This document shows positions 1 through 6,048 of a stretch of DNA of 6,539 nucleotides, one piece after another (within the stretch, counting starts at the first letter, position 1; each line of letters starts with the position of its first letter). This DNA is from JBEKEX01 sp050013615 (GTDB lineage Bacteria > Chloroflexota > Anaerolineae > Anaerolineales > Anaerolineaceae). Made by a program: the position numbers and the translations under genes. The notes below the pieces were generated by a model, which had not been told where the DNA came from, ran no database searches, and was given only the letters and a program-made list of their open reading frames with translations. The stretch lies in assembly GCA_050013615.1 (NCBI GenBank), contig JBEKEX010000152.1:1-6539 (forward strand), in the 5' to 3' direction.

Positions 1-363
1 GTTGTTGGCGTTCGGCGGCTTGATGTCGATGCGCAGGGAATTGCAAGGGGTGGGCAGCGACCCGGTCAGGTGCAGCGTGAATTGGGGAGGGTTGGATTCC
101 GTGGAGATCAGTTCCTGGCTATTAACAAAAGCATTTTGCTTGGTGAGCAGGGAATCGCCGGCCTGGGGAGAATATTCCGATGTGGGTTGGATGGATGCGG
201 GCGTAGCTGAATTATTCTCGTTGACTTTGCACACGATCTGGCAAGTGGGTGTAAGAGAAGGGGCATTGGGCGAGGCGGCTGTGGGTGATGTGCTTCCGGC
301 GACCGGGCTGCACGCACAAAGCAGCAAAACGGGCAGCCAGGCAAGTTGTTTTATCGATTTCAT
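1..363 (-). CDS. Putative secreted lipoprotein, N-terminal part (C-terminus off window)
   Basis: An open frame of 121 codons runs from ATG at 363-361 to the window edge without a stop, so the C-terminus is missing. The start is fixed by a strong Shine-Dalgarno GGAGG at 368-372, four bases upstream. The product begins MKSIKQ, followed by a hydrophobic stretch (about residues 7-17) and a lipobox L15-C16-A17-C18, so signal peptidase II should cleave before Cys18 and leave a lipid-anchored protein. Residues 19-65 are rich in Ser, Thr, Pro and Ala, typical of a flexible linker next to the membrane. From about residue 94 a beta-rich segment begins (FTLHLTGSLPTPCNSLRIDI), probably the start of a folded extracellular domain, with a PTPC motif at 104-107. 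I do not recognise a named family and assign no function. The gene follows chrA on the same strand but is separated from it by a probable terminator. Confidence 0.75.
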   Translation of the reverse strand, partial: MKSIKQLAWLPVLLLCACSPVAGSTSPTAASPNAPSLTPTCQIVCKVNENNSATPASIQPTSEYSPQAGDSLLTKQNAFVNSQELISTESNPPQFTLHLTGSLPTPCNSLRIDIKPPNANN

Positions 364-367
364 ATTT

Positions 368-372
368 CCTCC
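368..372 (-). promoter_or_regulatory. Ribosome binding site of the lipoprotein gene
   Basis: GGAGG on the minus strand lies four bases before the ATG at 363. This near-consensus Shine-Dalgarno decides the start codon of a reading frame that is cut by the window edge and so lacks a visible stop. Confidence 0.75.
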
Positions 373-400
373 TTGGTGCTATGAATCATAGACGAAGAGA

Positions 401-418
401 AAGGGATTTGGTTCCCTT
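401..418. repeat. Small hairpin with loop shared with the neighbouring terminator
   Basis: AAGGGA (401-406) and TCCCTT (413-418) form a six-base-pair stem around a TTTGGT loop. It lies 38-55 bases upstream of the lipoprotein start, either in its 5' leader or in the tail of the chrA terminator region. The 13 bases at its core (GGGATTTGGTTCC, 403-415) recur exactly at 470-482 inside the next hairpin. There is no clear U-tract, so a terminator role on its own is doubtful. Confidence 0.5.
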
Positions 419-451
419 CGTAGAAGGTGCACATTCCCTTCACACAATTCT

Positions 452-494
452 AATAGAAAAACAGCTTTCGGGATTTGGTTCCGGAAAGCTGTTT
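452..494 (-). terminator. Probable rho-independent terminator of chrA
   Basis: An 11-base-pair perfect inverted repeat, GAAAGCTGTTT (484-494) with AAACAGCTTTC (459-469), encloses 14 bases. Two or three further pairs can form inside the loop with a bulge or mismatch. Read on the minus strand, the stem ends in a T-rich run (GTTTTTCTATT, to about 452), as expected of an intrinsic terminator. It lies about 80 bases past the chrA stop codon and before the next gene on the same strand. Confidence 0.65.
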
Positions 495-576
495 CAATTG
501 ATTTTCTATAGATATTGAGATAATGTTTGTTTTTTTTCCCATAAATTGGTAAGTTCACCGAAATTTGCTCTTTGCT

Positions 577-1728
577 CTAGAACAGGGTATGAATCAACCC
601 GATCAATGCCCCGCCGGCAATCAGCCAGGTCGAATTGAGTTTAAAGCGCAGGAGCAGGAAAAGGCTCACAAGCGCGATAAGGATAGTGATGGGGTCGATG
701 ATGGCGGTCGAGGCGAGCTGTATCGTGACCCCCAACATTAATCCCAACGAGGCGATGTTCACCCCATCCAGGAAACCGGCAGTCCAGGGAGAATTACGAA
801 TGCGGTCGATCAACAGGCCGGCGGCGGCCACAAAAACAAACGAAGGCAGGAAAATCCCTGCGGTCGCCAGCAGCGCTCCCGGAATTCCGCCGAGCAGATA
901 CCCGATGAAGGTGGCGGTAGTGAAGACGGGCCCGGGTGTGACCTGGCCTATGGCAATCGCATCGATCAATTGCCGGTCTGTAAGCCAGCCGAGGCTGTGG
1001 ACGAAGTCGGCACGCAGGTAGGCCAGTAGCACATAGCCACTGCCGTAAAGCGTTGCTCCTATTTTCAGGAAGTTTAAAAATAAAACGGGCAGGCTGAACG
1101 GAATGGAACCGGCTAAAAGACTAGCTCCGGCAATCGGCAGCCAAAATCCGGCAGCGGGAAGGCTTTTTATCCTGGAATGATTCTCCCCAAACGTGGCAAT
1201 CAACCCAGCGGCCAGAAGCAGGATCAGAATGTTCACACCTAAAAAGTACAGGGCGACCACCAGCAGTCCAAGCGCCCCGAGCGGCCAATTTTTCGCAGCT
1301 TTTCTGCCCAGGCTCCATAAAGCCTGGGCGACGATGGCGATCACCACCGGCAAGATGCCGTAAAAAATCCCGCTGGCGAGAGGCGTGGTGCCGAAACGCA
1401 CGTATGCCCAGGCCAGCGCCAACACGATCAGCATGGCCGGCAGAATGAAGCATATTCCTGCCAGTACCAGGCCGAGCCAGCCCATACGCCTAAACCCCAG
1501 GTAAATTGCTAATTCCGTTGATGTTGGCCCTGGGATAAGATTCGCCGCGCCGAGCAGGTCGAGGAATTCCTGCTCACTGACCCATTTGCGCCGTATCACC
1601 ACCTCGTCGTGCATAATGGCAATATGAGCCGCCGGGCCGCCGAAGGCGGTCAGCCCCAACCGGAGAAAAAGCGTTACGACTTCAACTAATCGACGGCGAT
1701 AGGAAGGGATGGGTGTCTGCGTTTCCAT
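577..1728 (-). CDS. chrA: Chromate transporter ChrA (two-domain CHR family)
   Basis: This is a 383-residue polytopic inner-membrane protein of the CHR superfamily, in the size range of the long two-domain members that export chromate from the cytoplasm. Both homologous halves are present. The N-terminal half has the hallmark FGGPAAHI (residues 29-36) and GPTSTELAIYLG (67-78). The C-terminal half repeats the pattern with GYVLLAYLRADFV (231-243) and GQVTPGPVFTTATFIGY (261-277). Between and after these are many hydrophobic segments, roughly ten or more helices. The ATG at 1728 is preceded by AGGGA (1736-1740) at seven bases spacing, supporting this start. The stop is TAG. clpC lies 147 bases upstream on the same strand with no clear terminator between them. 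No ChrB-type regulator or other metal-resistance gene is nearby, so a role in chromate efflux rests on family membership; the natural substrate may be another oxyanion. Confidence 0.93.
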   Translation of the reverse strand: METQTPIPSYRRRLVEVVTLFLRLGLTAFGGPAAHIAIMHDEVVIRRKWVSEQEFLDLLGAANLIPGPTSTELAIYLGFRRMGWLGLVLAGICFILPAMLIVLALAWAYVRFGTTPLASGIFYGILPVVIAIVAQALWSLGRKAAKNWPLGALGLLVVALYFLGVNILILLLAAGLIATFGENHSRIKSLPAAGFWLPIAGASLLAGSIPFSLPVLFLNFLKIGATLYGSGYVLLAYLRADFVHSLGWLTDRQLIDAIAIGQVTPGPVFTTATFIGYLLGGIPGALLATAGIFLPSFVFVAAAGLLIDRIRNSPWTAGFLDGVNIASLGLMLGVTIQLASTAIIDPITILIALVSLFLLLRFKLNSTWLIAGGALIGLIHTLF

Positions 1729-1735
1729 ATCTTGA

Positions 1736-1740
1736 TCCCT
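1736..1740 (-). promoter_or_regulatory. Ribosome binding site of chrA
   Basis: AGGGA on the minus strand, seven bases before the ATG at 1728, is the only purine-rich Shine-Dalgarno-like element near the start and supports it. Confidence 0.55.
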
Positions 1741-1875
1741 ATTGACAGGATCTAGAATTTCGCACTTTGAAAATGGGGCGTGCTATCCTGCCCGCAAAAC
1801 AACACGTGAATTCTGGGAGCGACACAAAGATCGCCTCATCGTTTACCAACTACTATAACAATCACCTGGTAAAGT

Positions 1876-4347
1876 TCATGACGCTTTTTTGGCTTTGCCC
1901 TTTGTTGTATTGCCGTCCTTGCGAAATACCAATTCCTGTTTTTCCTCGTCCAGATCGACCATTACTTTATCGCCTTCGGCGAACTGACCGGAGAGCAGGC
2001 TGACGGACAGGGGACTTTCGACCGTCTTTTGCAGCACCCGCCGCAGCGGACGGGCGCCGAAGGAAGGATCGAAGCCGGCTTTTGCCAGCCATTCCCGCGC
2101 CTTGGCGGTCAATTCGACGCTCAAGCCATGCTCTTCCATACGTGTCTGGATTTCCTTCATTTGCAGGTCGACGATGGAATACATTTGCTCCAAGGTGAGC
2201 GGTGAGAACATGATGATCTCGTCGATGCGGTTGAGGAACTCAGGCCGGAAGGTGCTCTTGAGCGCTGCCTGGATCTTTTCGTGGTTCTGGCGGTCTTCGT
2301 CCGTTTCACCCGGCTGCAGGAAACCCAACGTGCCGCCGCGGCGGACAAACTCCGTGCCCAGGTTGCTGGTCATAATCAGCACCGTGTTGCGGAAATCGAC
2401 GGTGCGGCCCTGCCCATCGGTCAGGCGGCCGTCATCTAAAATCTGCAGCAGCGAGTTCCATACTTCCGGATGCGCCTTTTCGATCTCGTCGAACAGGATC
2501 ACGCGGTAAGGCCGATGGCGCACTGCCTCGGTGAGCTGGCCGCCTTCTTCGTAACCCACGTAACCCGGAGGGGCACCGAACAGGCGCGAGGCGGTATGCT
2601 GTTCGCGGTATTCGCTCATATCCAGGCGTACCATGGCATCTTCGTCGCCAAACATGAACTCTGCCAGGGCCTTGGCCAACTCGGTCTTGCCGACGCCGGA
2701 TGGGCCGATGAAGATGAAGGAGCCAATGGGACGGCTGGGGTCTTTGAGCCCGGAGCGGGCACGCCGGATGGCATCCGCAATGGCATGGATGGCTTCGTCC
2801 TGGCCGATGATGCGCTCATGCAGGCGTTCTTCCATGTGCAGTAGCCGCTCGGCATCCGATTCCATCATCTGGCTGACCGGGATGCCGGTCCATTGGGCGA
2901 TCACTTCGGCAATGTCATCTTCATCCACGACCTCGTCCAGCTTATGCTCGGCTTCCCAACGGTCGCGCAGTTGGTTGAATTCACCTTCCAGGCGCAAGCG
3001 CTCGGCCTTTTTGGTCGCGGCGCGTTCGTAATCGCGTTCGATGCCCGCCTGCTGTTCTTCCGCGGCGAGTTTATCGATCTCAGTCTTCATATCTTTCAGG
3101 TCGGATGGCAGGGAGTACAACGCCACGCGCAGCTTGGCCGCAGCCTCATCCATCAGGTCGATGGCTTTATCCGGGAGCCGCCGGTCGGTCACATAGCGCG
3201 CCGAAAGGCGTGCGGCTGCTGTCAGGGCTTCGTCGGAGAAACGCACCTTGTGATGCGCCTCATAACGGTCGCGCAGGCCGTGCAGCATGGCAATGGTGTC
3301 ATCGATACTGGGTTCGTCAACGAACACCGGTGCGAAGCGGCGCTCAAGTGCGGAATCTTTCTCGATATATTTTTGATATTCGTCGAGGGTGGTCGCGCCG
3401 ACGCATTGCAGCTCACCCCGCGCCAGGGCGGGCTTGAGCATGTTGGATGCATCCATGGCACCCTGCGCTGCGCCGGCACCAACGACAGTGTGCAGTTCAT
3501 CGATGAATAGAATGATCTCGTTTTTCGAGTGTTGAACTTCTTCGATGGCGGCTTTCAGGCGCTCCTCGAACTCACCCCGGAAGCGCGAGCCGGCGATCAT
3601 AGCGCCCAAGTCAAGAGAAATCACCCGCTTTCCGGCCAATATCTCGGGGACGTCATTGGAGGCAATCTTTTGGGCCAGCCCTTCCACAATAGCTGTCTTG
3701 CCGACGCCAGCTTCACCGATCAGCACAGGGTTGTTCTTGGTGCGGCGGGAAAGTACCTGCATCACGCGCATGATCTCATTATCACGCCCGATGACGGGAT
3801 CCAGCTTGCCTTCACGTGCCAACTGGGTCAGGTCACGCGAATATTTCTCCAGGGTACGATAGCGGGTTTCGGCCTGGGGGTCAGTGACACGTTGGCCGCC
3901 GCGCAGTTGCAGGATGGCATCATAGACCCGGTCGCGGGTCAAGCCGTTGCTTTCCAACAAGCGTGCTGCCGGTGTGTTCTTTTCCGACAGGATTGCCAGG
4001 AAGATGTGCTCGGTCGAGATGAATTCATCCTTCAAGCGACTGGCTTCTTCGTTGGCCAGGTCGATGATGCGCTTGACACGCGGGGTAATGAATATCTGCC
4101 CGGCACCGCCGCCAAAAATGCTGGCTTTCGGGCTGGCGCGCAGGATGTAATCCAGGCGTTCGGAGAGCGCATTGGCGTCCACCTTCAAATATTCGAGAAT
4201 TTGGGGTACCACGCCCTGCGGTTGTTCGATCAGAGCGAGAAGCATATGTTCGGTATCGATCTGATTGTGCCCGTAGCGCTGGATGATCTCAGCAGCGTGT
4301 TGGGCCGCTTCCTGGGCACGTTCAGTAAATCGGTCAAATCTCATCAT
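1876..4347 (-). CDS. clpC: ATP-dependent Clp protease ATP-binding subunit ClpC (AAA+ unfoldase)
   Basis: This is a complete 823-residue class I Clp/Hsp100 ATPase of the ClpC type, close to the usual 810-850. Cytoplasmic ClpC unfolds substrates and feeds them to ClpP. Domains in order: two Clp N-repeats (about 5-145); AAA-1 with Walker A GEAGVGKT (211-218), Walker B ending in E284 and the arginine pair R336/R337; a UVR-containing middle domain (about 415-450), which separates ClpC from ClpB (no long coiled coil) and ClpA; AAA-2 with Walker A GPSGVGKT (548-555), Walker B VILFDE (616-621), pore motif GYVG (595-598) and sensor-2 GARPLRR (764-770). An LGF tripeptide (674-676) sits where ClpC proteins carry the ClpP-docking loop, so pairing with ClpP is expected. 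The AAA-1 pore loop reads GSRFRGEFE, with Phe256 where many relatives have Tyr. The C-terminus is short and lysine-rich. All ATPase residues are intact. ctsR, mcsA and mcsB are not beside it, unlike in Firmicutes. Confidence 0.97.
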   Translation of the reverse strand: MMRFDRFTERAQEAAQHAAEIIQRYGHNQIDTEHMLLALIEQPQGVVPQILEYLKVDANALSERLDYILRASPKASIFGGGAGQIFITPRVKRIIDLANEEASRLKDEFISTEHIFLAILSEKNTPAARLLESNGLTRDRVYDAILQLRGGQRVTDPQAETRYRTLEKYSRDLTQLAREGKLDPVIGRDNEIMRVMQVLSRRTKNNPVLIGEAGVGKTAIVEGLAQKIASNDVPEILAGKRVISLDLGAMIAGSRFRGEFEERLKAAIEEVQHSKNEIILFIDELHTVVGAGAAQGAMDASNMLKPALARGELQCVGATTLDEYQKYIEKDSALERRFAPVFVDEPSIDDTIAMLHGLRDRYEAHHKVRFSDEALTAAARLSARYVTDRRLPDKAIDLMDEAAAKLRVALYSLPSDLKDMKTEIDKLAAEEQQAGIERDYERAATKKAERLRLEGEFNQLRDRWEAEHKLDEVVDEDDIAEVIAQWTGIPVSQMMESDAERLLHMEERLHERIIGQDEAIHAIADAIRRARSGLKDPSRPIGSFIFIGPSGVGKTELAKALAEFMFGDEDAMVRLDMSEYREQHTASRLFGAPPGYVGYEEGGQLTEAVRHRPYRVILFDEIEKAHPEVWNSLLQILDDGRLTDGQGRTVDFRNTVLIMTSNLGTEFVRRGGTLGFLQPGETDEDRQNHEKIQAALKSTFRPEFLNRIDEIIMFSPLTLEQMYSIVDLQMKEIQTRMEEHGLSVELTAKAREWLAKAGFDPSFGARPLRRVLQKTVESPLSVSLLSGQFAEGDKVMVDLDEEKQELVFRKDGNTTKGKAKKAS

Positions 4348-4359
4348 AGGGGTTATCTA

Positions 4360-4364
4360 TCCTT
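4360..4364 (-). promoter_or_regulatory. Weak, distant Shine-Dalgarno of clpC with tandem ATG start
   Basis: The best purine match upstream of clpC is AAGGA, 12 bases before the first of two consecutive ATG codons (4347 and 4344). The first ATG is the better placed, but either could be used; they differ by one residue. The spacing is longer than optimal, so translation may be weak or controlled by leader structure. Confidence 0.35.
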
Positions 4365-4368
4365 TTTC

Positions 4369-4382
4369 GCTAATTCGTTAGC
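4369..4382. repeat. Perfect dyad at the predicted clpC transcript start
   Basis: GCTAA (4369-4373) and TTAGC (4378-4382) form a perfect five-base-pair inverted repeat around four bases. Read on the minus strand it begins about seven bases after the -10 box, so it would lie at the very 5' end of the clpC mRNA or act as a DNA operator over the start site. It is too short and too closely spaced to be a CIRCE element (TTAGCACTC-N9-GAGTGCTAA). Confidence 0.5.
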
Positions 4383-4389
4383 TGGTGGC

Positions 4390-4418
4390 ATTATAGCATT
4401 TTTGTCGTTAACAAAAGG
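4390..4418 (-). promoter_or_regulatory. Predicted clpC promoter (extended -10)
   Basis: On the minus strand a perfect TATAAT lies at 4395-4390, preceded by TGC, giving an extended -10 (TGnTATAAT). The -35 region at about 4413-4418 (CCTTTT) is a poor match, which an extended -10 can compensate for. Transcription would start near 4383, leaving a leader of about 35 bases before the clpC ATG. It is the best sigma-70-type promoter in the window. I see no CtsR heptad repeats or CIRCE sequence around it. Confidence 0.6.
4400..4416. repeat. Dyad overlapping the -35 region of the clpC promoter
   Basis: TTTTGT (4400-4405) and ACAAAA (4411-4416) are perfect six-base inverted repeats separated by CGTTA. 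The element sits in the spacer and -35 region of the predicted clpC promoter, where a bound repressor would block RNA polymerase. A regulator-binding site is an inference from position and symmetry; the sequence matches no operator I recognise. Confidence 0.45.
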
Positions 4419-4457
4419 TAAAGCACATGTTAGAGAATTGTAAGAACAATCATGGAA

Positions 4458-4486
4458 AAGATTGCAACTTTTACGCCAACAATCTT
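4458..4486 (-). repeat. Weak inverted repeat downstream of the GNAT gene
   Basis: AAGATTG (4458-4464) and CAATCTT (4480-4486) can form a seven-base-pair, A/T-rich stem with a 15-base loop, 26 bases past the acetyltransferase stop codon. On the minus strand the stem runs into only a short T-run (CTTTTCC), so it is a marginal terminator candidate. Confidence 0.3.
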
Positions 4487-4511
4487 AAGCGCAATGTACC
4501 GGATGGCCAGT

Positions 4512-5486
4512 TTACATGGCACCGGTCATTTTGGCAGCCCTGGAGCCATCGTAATTTACTTCCATCCAGATCAGGGTGTTTTGTAAGGTGTATCCTGCCT
4601 GTTTGAATGCTTCGACGCCCTGCCCGGCGGGGTAATTGACCGTCAGTGGCTTGAGGGACGACCATGACTTGCGCGCTACGGGCAACAGGGCAGAAAGTGC
4701 CAGGCCTTCGAATTCGGGCGCCGCGGCCGCCCACAAGATGTCGCTATGCATGGGGGTCATTTCACGCGACAAAGAACCGACCAGTTTCTCATTCAGCCGT
4801 GCCGTCCAGTGGGTGATCTCTTCGCCGTTCAAAATGCGTGCCATACTGCGCCAAAAGTTCGGACGCAACTTTTCCTCGTGGAAAGCCAGGTTCCATGCGA
4901 CTTCGGAGGGATAGGTTTCGGCCAGCCAACGTCTTTGCAGTTCCCAATCTCCGTTGCGGCGCGGGCTGATGCTGACCTCGTGCGGCCTTGCCATCGAGGC
5001 CAGGGGAGCGGGGCGGCAGGTCCAGCTTGTGCGTTGTGCTCGTTCCACAAAGCCCAGGGAGCGGTAAAGATTGTAGGCGATGGGATTGTCGTCGCGCACT
5101 TGCAACCAGGCGGCCGCGTCGCCGCGCTCGCGGGTGGTCTGCAGCGCTTGCAAGGTGAGCAGTCTGCCGATCCCCCGCCGGCGATAATCGGGGTGCACGG
5201 CCACGTTGGCGATCAGGTAGATAGGCTTGCCATCTTTGGTGAATGGGATCAGCGTCAAATTACCAATGATCCTACCATCCGCCTCGAAGACGAAGCCATC
5301 CATGCCGCGTTCCTGGGGCGAGGAAGCCCAACTCATATAATTGACGTCAGTCGCCATCCGCCGCAGGTAGCGCAGATAGTCGTGTCCGTCTGTATCGAGC
5401 GTATCGGCAAAACAAAGCTCGATCAGGTCAGCCACACGAAGCAGGTCGCGACGTTTATCCAAAGGTCGCAGGGGAGATGTTTCCAT
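4512..5486 (-). CDS. GNAT-family N-acetyltransferase with a degenerate second GNAT-like half
   Basis: The 324-residue cytoplasmic protein has a clear N-terminal GCN5-related acetyltransferase domain (about 5-150). Beta-4 VAVHPDY (95-101) leads into the acetyl-CoA pyrophosphate-binding loop RRRGIG (102-107) of motif A. Motif B follows as DNPIAYNLYRSLGFVE (133-148). Such enzymes move an acetyl group from acetyl-CoA to an amine; the acceptor cannot be read from sequence. Residues about 165-312 end in a stretch resembling the last part of a GNAT fold (AFKQAGYTLQNTLIWMEV, 293-310) but lack an R/Q-x-x-G-x-G/A loop, so the protein looks like a tandem GNAT whose second half has lost acetyl-CoA binding. 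The ATG at 5486 has no good Shine-Dalgarno, only GGTAG directly before it. The gene is divergent from the yvlD-like gene, sharing a 141-base intergenic region, and lies 164 bases upstream of clpC. Confidence 0.9.
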   Translation of the reverse strand: METSPLRPLDKRRDLLRVADLIELCFADTLDTDGHDYLRYLRRMATDVNYMSWASSPQERGMDGFVFEADGRIIGNLTLIPFTKDGKPIYLIANVAVHPDYRRRGIGRLLTLQALQTTRERGDAAAWLQVRDDNPIAYNLYRSLGFVERAQRTSWTCRPAPLASMARPHEVSISPRRNGDWELQRRWLAETYPSEVAWNLAFHEEKLRPNFWRSMARILNGEEITHWTARLNEKLVGSLSREMTPMHSDILWAAAAPEFEGLALSALLPVARKSWSSLKPLTVNYPAGQGVEAFKQAGYTLQNTLIWMEVNYDGSRAAKMTGAM

Positions 5487-5494
5487 CTACCATT

Positions 5495-5500
5495 ATTTTA
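5495..5500 (-). promoter_or_regulatory. Possible -10 box of the GNAT gene
   Basis: TAAAAT on the minus strand ends eight bases before the GNAT start codon, which would place transcription start at or within a couple of bases of the ATG. The -35 region (around 5518-5523, CGGGAA) is poor. It is the best A/T-rich box between the two divergent genes on this strand, but the call is weak. Confidence 0.3.
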
Positions 5501-5590
5501 CACCGATACACCAGATGTTCCCGATCTTTTTGCCAAATTCAATGCAACGAAAGCAAGAACTTTTCGTAAATCATTATTGTAAATAGTTTT

Positions 5591-5616
5591 ATGGTACGAT
5601 AGAGATCAAGTACCAT
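5591..5616. repeat. Perfect 7-bp dyad upstream of the YvlD-like gene
   Basis: ATGGTAC (5591-5597) and GTACCAT (5610-5616) are exact inverted repeats separated by 12 bases. The right arm ends one base before the GGAGG ribosome binding site of the downstream gene. The left arm contains a -10-like TACGAT (5595-5600) preceded by TGG. It could be an operator over the promoter or, if transcription starts further upstream, an mRNA hairpin next to the ribosome binding site. Confidence 0.55.
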
Positions 5617-5617
5617 T

Positions 5618-5622
5618 GGAGG
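5618..5622 (+). promoter_or_regulatory. Ribosome binding site that sets the YvlD-like start
   Basis: GGAGG lies five bases before ATG at 5628. An in-frame TTG at 5616 overlaps this motif and would add four residues (with Glu and Asp) ahead of a typical Met-Lys-Lys start, so the ATG at 5628 is chosen. Confidence 0.8.
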
Positions 5623-5627
5623 CAGAT

Positions 5628-5993
5628 ATGAAAAAATTCCTCTTACATTTGATTGCCAACAGTATTGCGTTGTACGTGGCCGTTTACCTGCTCAGAAATA
5701 ATGGCATCACGGTTCAGAGCAGCAACTGGCTCGCGTTCCTTTGGTTGGCCCTTATTTTTGGCGTGGTCAATGCCATCATCAAGCCCATCCTCAAAGTGTT
5801 GACCTGCCCGTTGATCATCCTTACCTTGGGCTTCGGCACCTTGTTGATCAATACACTGCTCTTTGTGTTGGCAGGCTGGATCGGTACCCAGTTCCAGGTA
5901 GGCTTCACCGTGGATGGCTTTATCCCCGCCTTTCTGGGAGCGCTGATCGTCAGCGTGGTCAGCTTCGTCTTGAACATCGTCTTTGGCGTCTAA
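5628..5993 (+). CDS. Small membrane protein of the YvlD / phage-holin-4-like family
   Basis: This is a 121-residue very hydrophobic protein with about four membrane segments (roughly 4-22, 34-50, 58-84 and 98-120). The signature is the segment NAIIKPILKVLTCPL (48-62), followed by IILTLGFGTLLINTLLF (63-79) and a C-terminal GFIPAFLGALIVSVVSFVLN (97-116), which matches the YvlD-type group described as phage holin family 4 superfamily. Length and architecture are those of a complete member. Despite the label, family members are widespread chromosomal proteins of unknown function, and there are no endolysin or other phage genes here, so lysis is not implied. Start chosen at ATG 5628 from the GGAGG at 5618-5622. 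It is the only plus-strand gene, divergent from the GNAT gene, and is followed 55 bases later by a strong terminator, so it is probably monocistronic. Confidence 0.9.
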   Translation: MKKFLLHLIANSIALYVAVYLLRNNGITVQSSNWLAFLWLALIFGVVNAIIKPILKVLTCPLIILTLGFGTLLINTLLFVLAGWIGTQFQVGFTVDGFIPAFLGALIVSVVSFVLNIVFGV

Positions 5994-6048
5994 AAGTATG
6001 GATGACGATCAGGGGGTAAATTAGCCCGGCGTGATTGGAAAAATGTGC

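Noticed and set aside
2..391. Plus-strand reading frame of 129 codons over the lipoprotein gene
   Set aside because: The minus-strand frame has a lipobox signal peptide and a GGAGG ribosome binding site; the plus-strand frame has neither and its translation is not protein-like.
1742..1747. Perfect TTGACA on the plus strand upstream of chrA
   Set aside because: No -10 box lies 16-18 bases downstream on that strand, and no plus-strand gene follows.
1842..1873. TTTACCA...TGGTAAA inverted repeat just after the clpC stop
   Set aside because: The stem is only seven base pairs with an 18-base loop and no T-run follows on the minus strand, so it does not qualify as a terminator.
2893..3510. Plus-strand reading frame of 205 codons opposite the middle of clpC
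   Set aside because: It is the mirror of conserved AAA-1 and UVR-domain coding sequence and shows no motif of its own.
3529..4443. Long plus-strand reading frame (304 codons) opposite the start of clpC
   Set aside because: It is antisense to a fully conserved ClpC N-terminal region, has no recognisable domain, and arises from codon bias in the real gene.
4348..4511. CtsR or CIRCE heat-shock operator in front of clpC
   Set aside because: Neither the CtsR heptad repeat pattern nor TTAGCACTC-N9-GAGTGCTAA is present; only a five-base TTAGC match is seen.
4746..5582. Plus-strand reading frame of 278 codons opposite the GNAT gene
   Set aside because: It overlaps a clear GNAT domain on the other strand, its translation shows no family motif, and it has no good ribosome binding site.
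5628..5993. Prophage remnant, suggested by the phage-holin family label
   Set aside because: No other phage gene, attachment site or composition change is nearby; this family is mostly chromosomal and the name reflects distant similarity.
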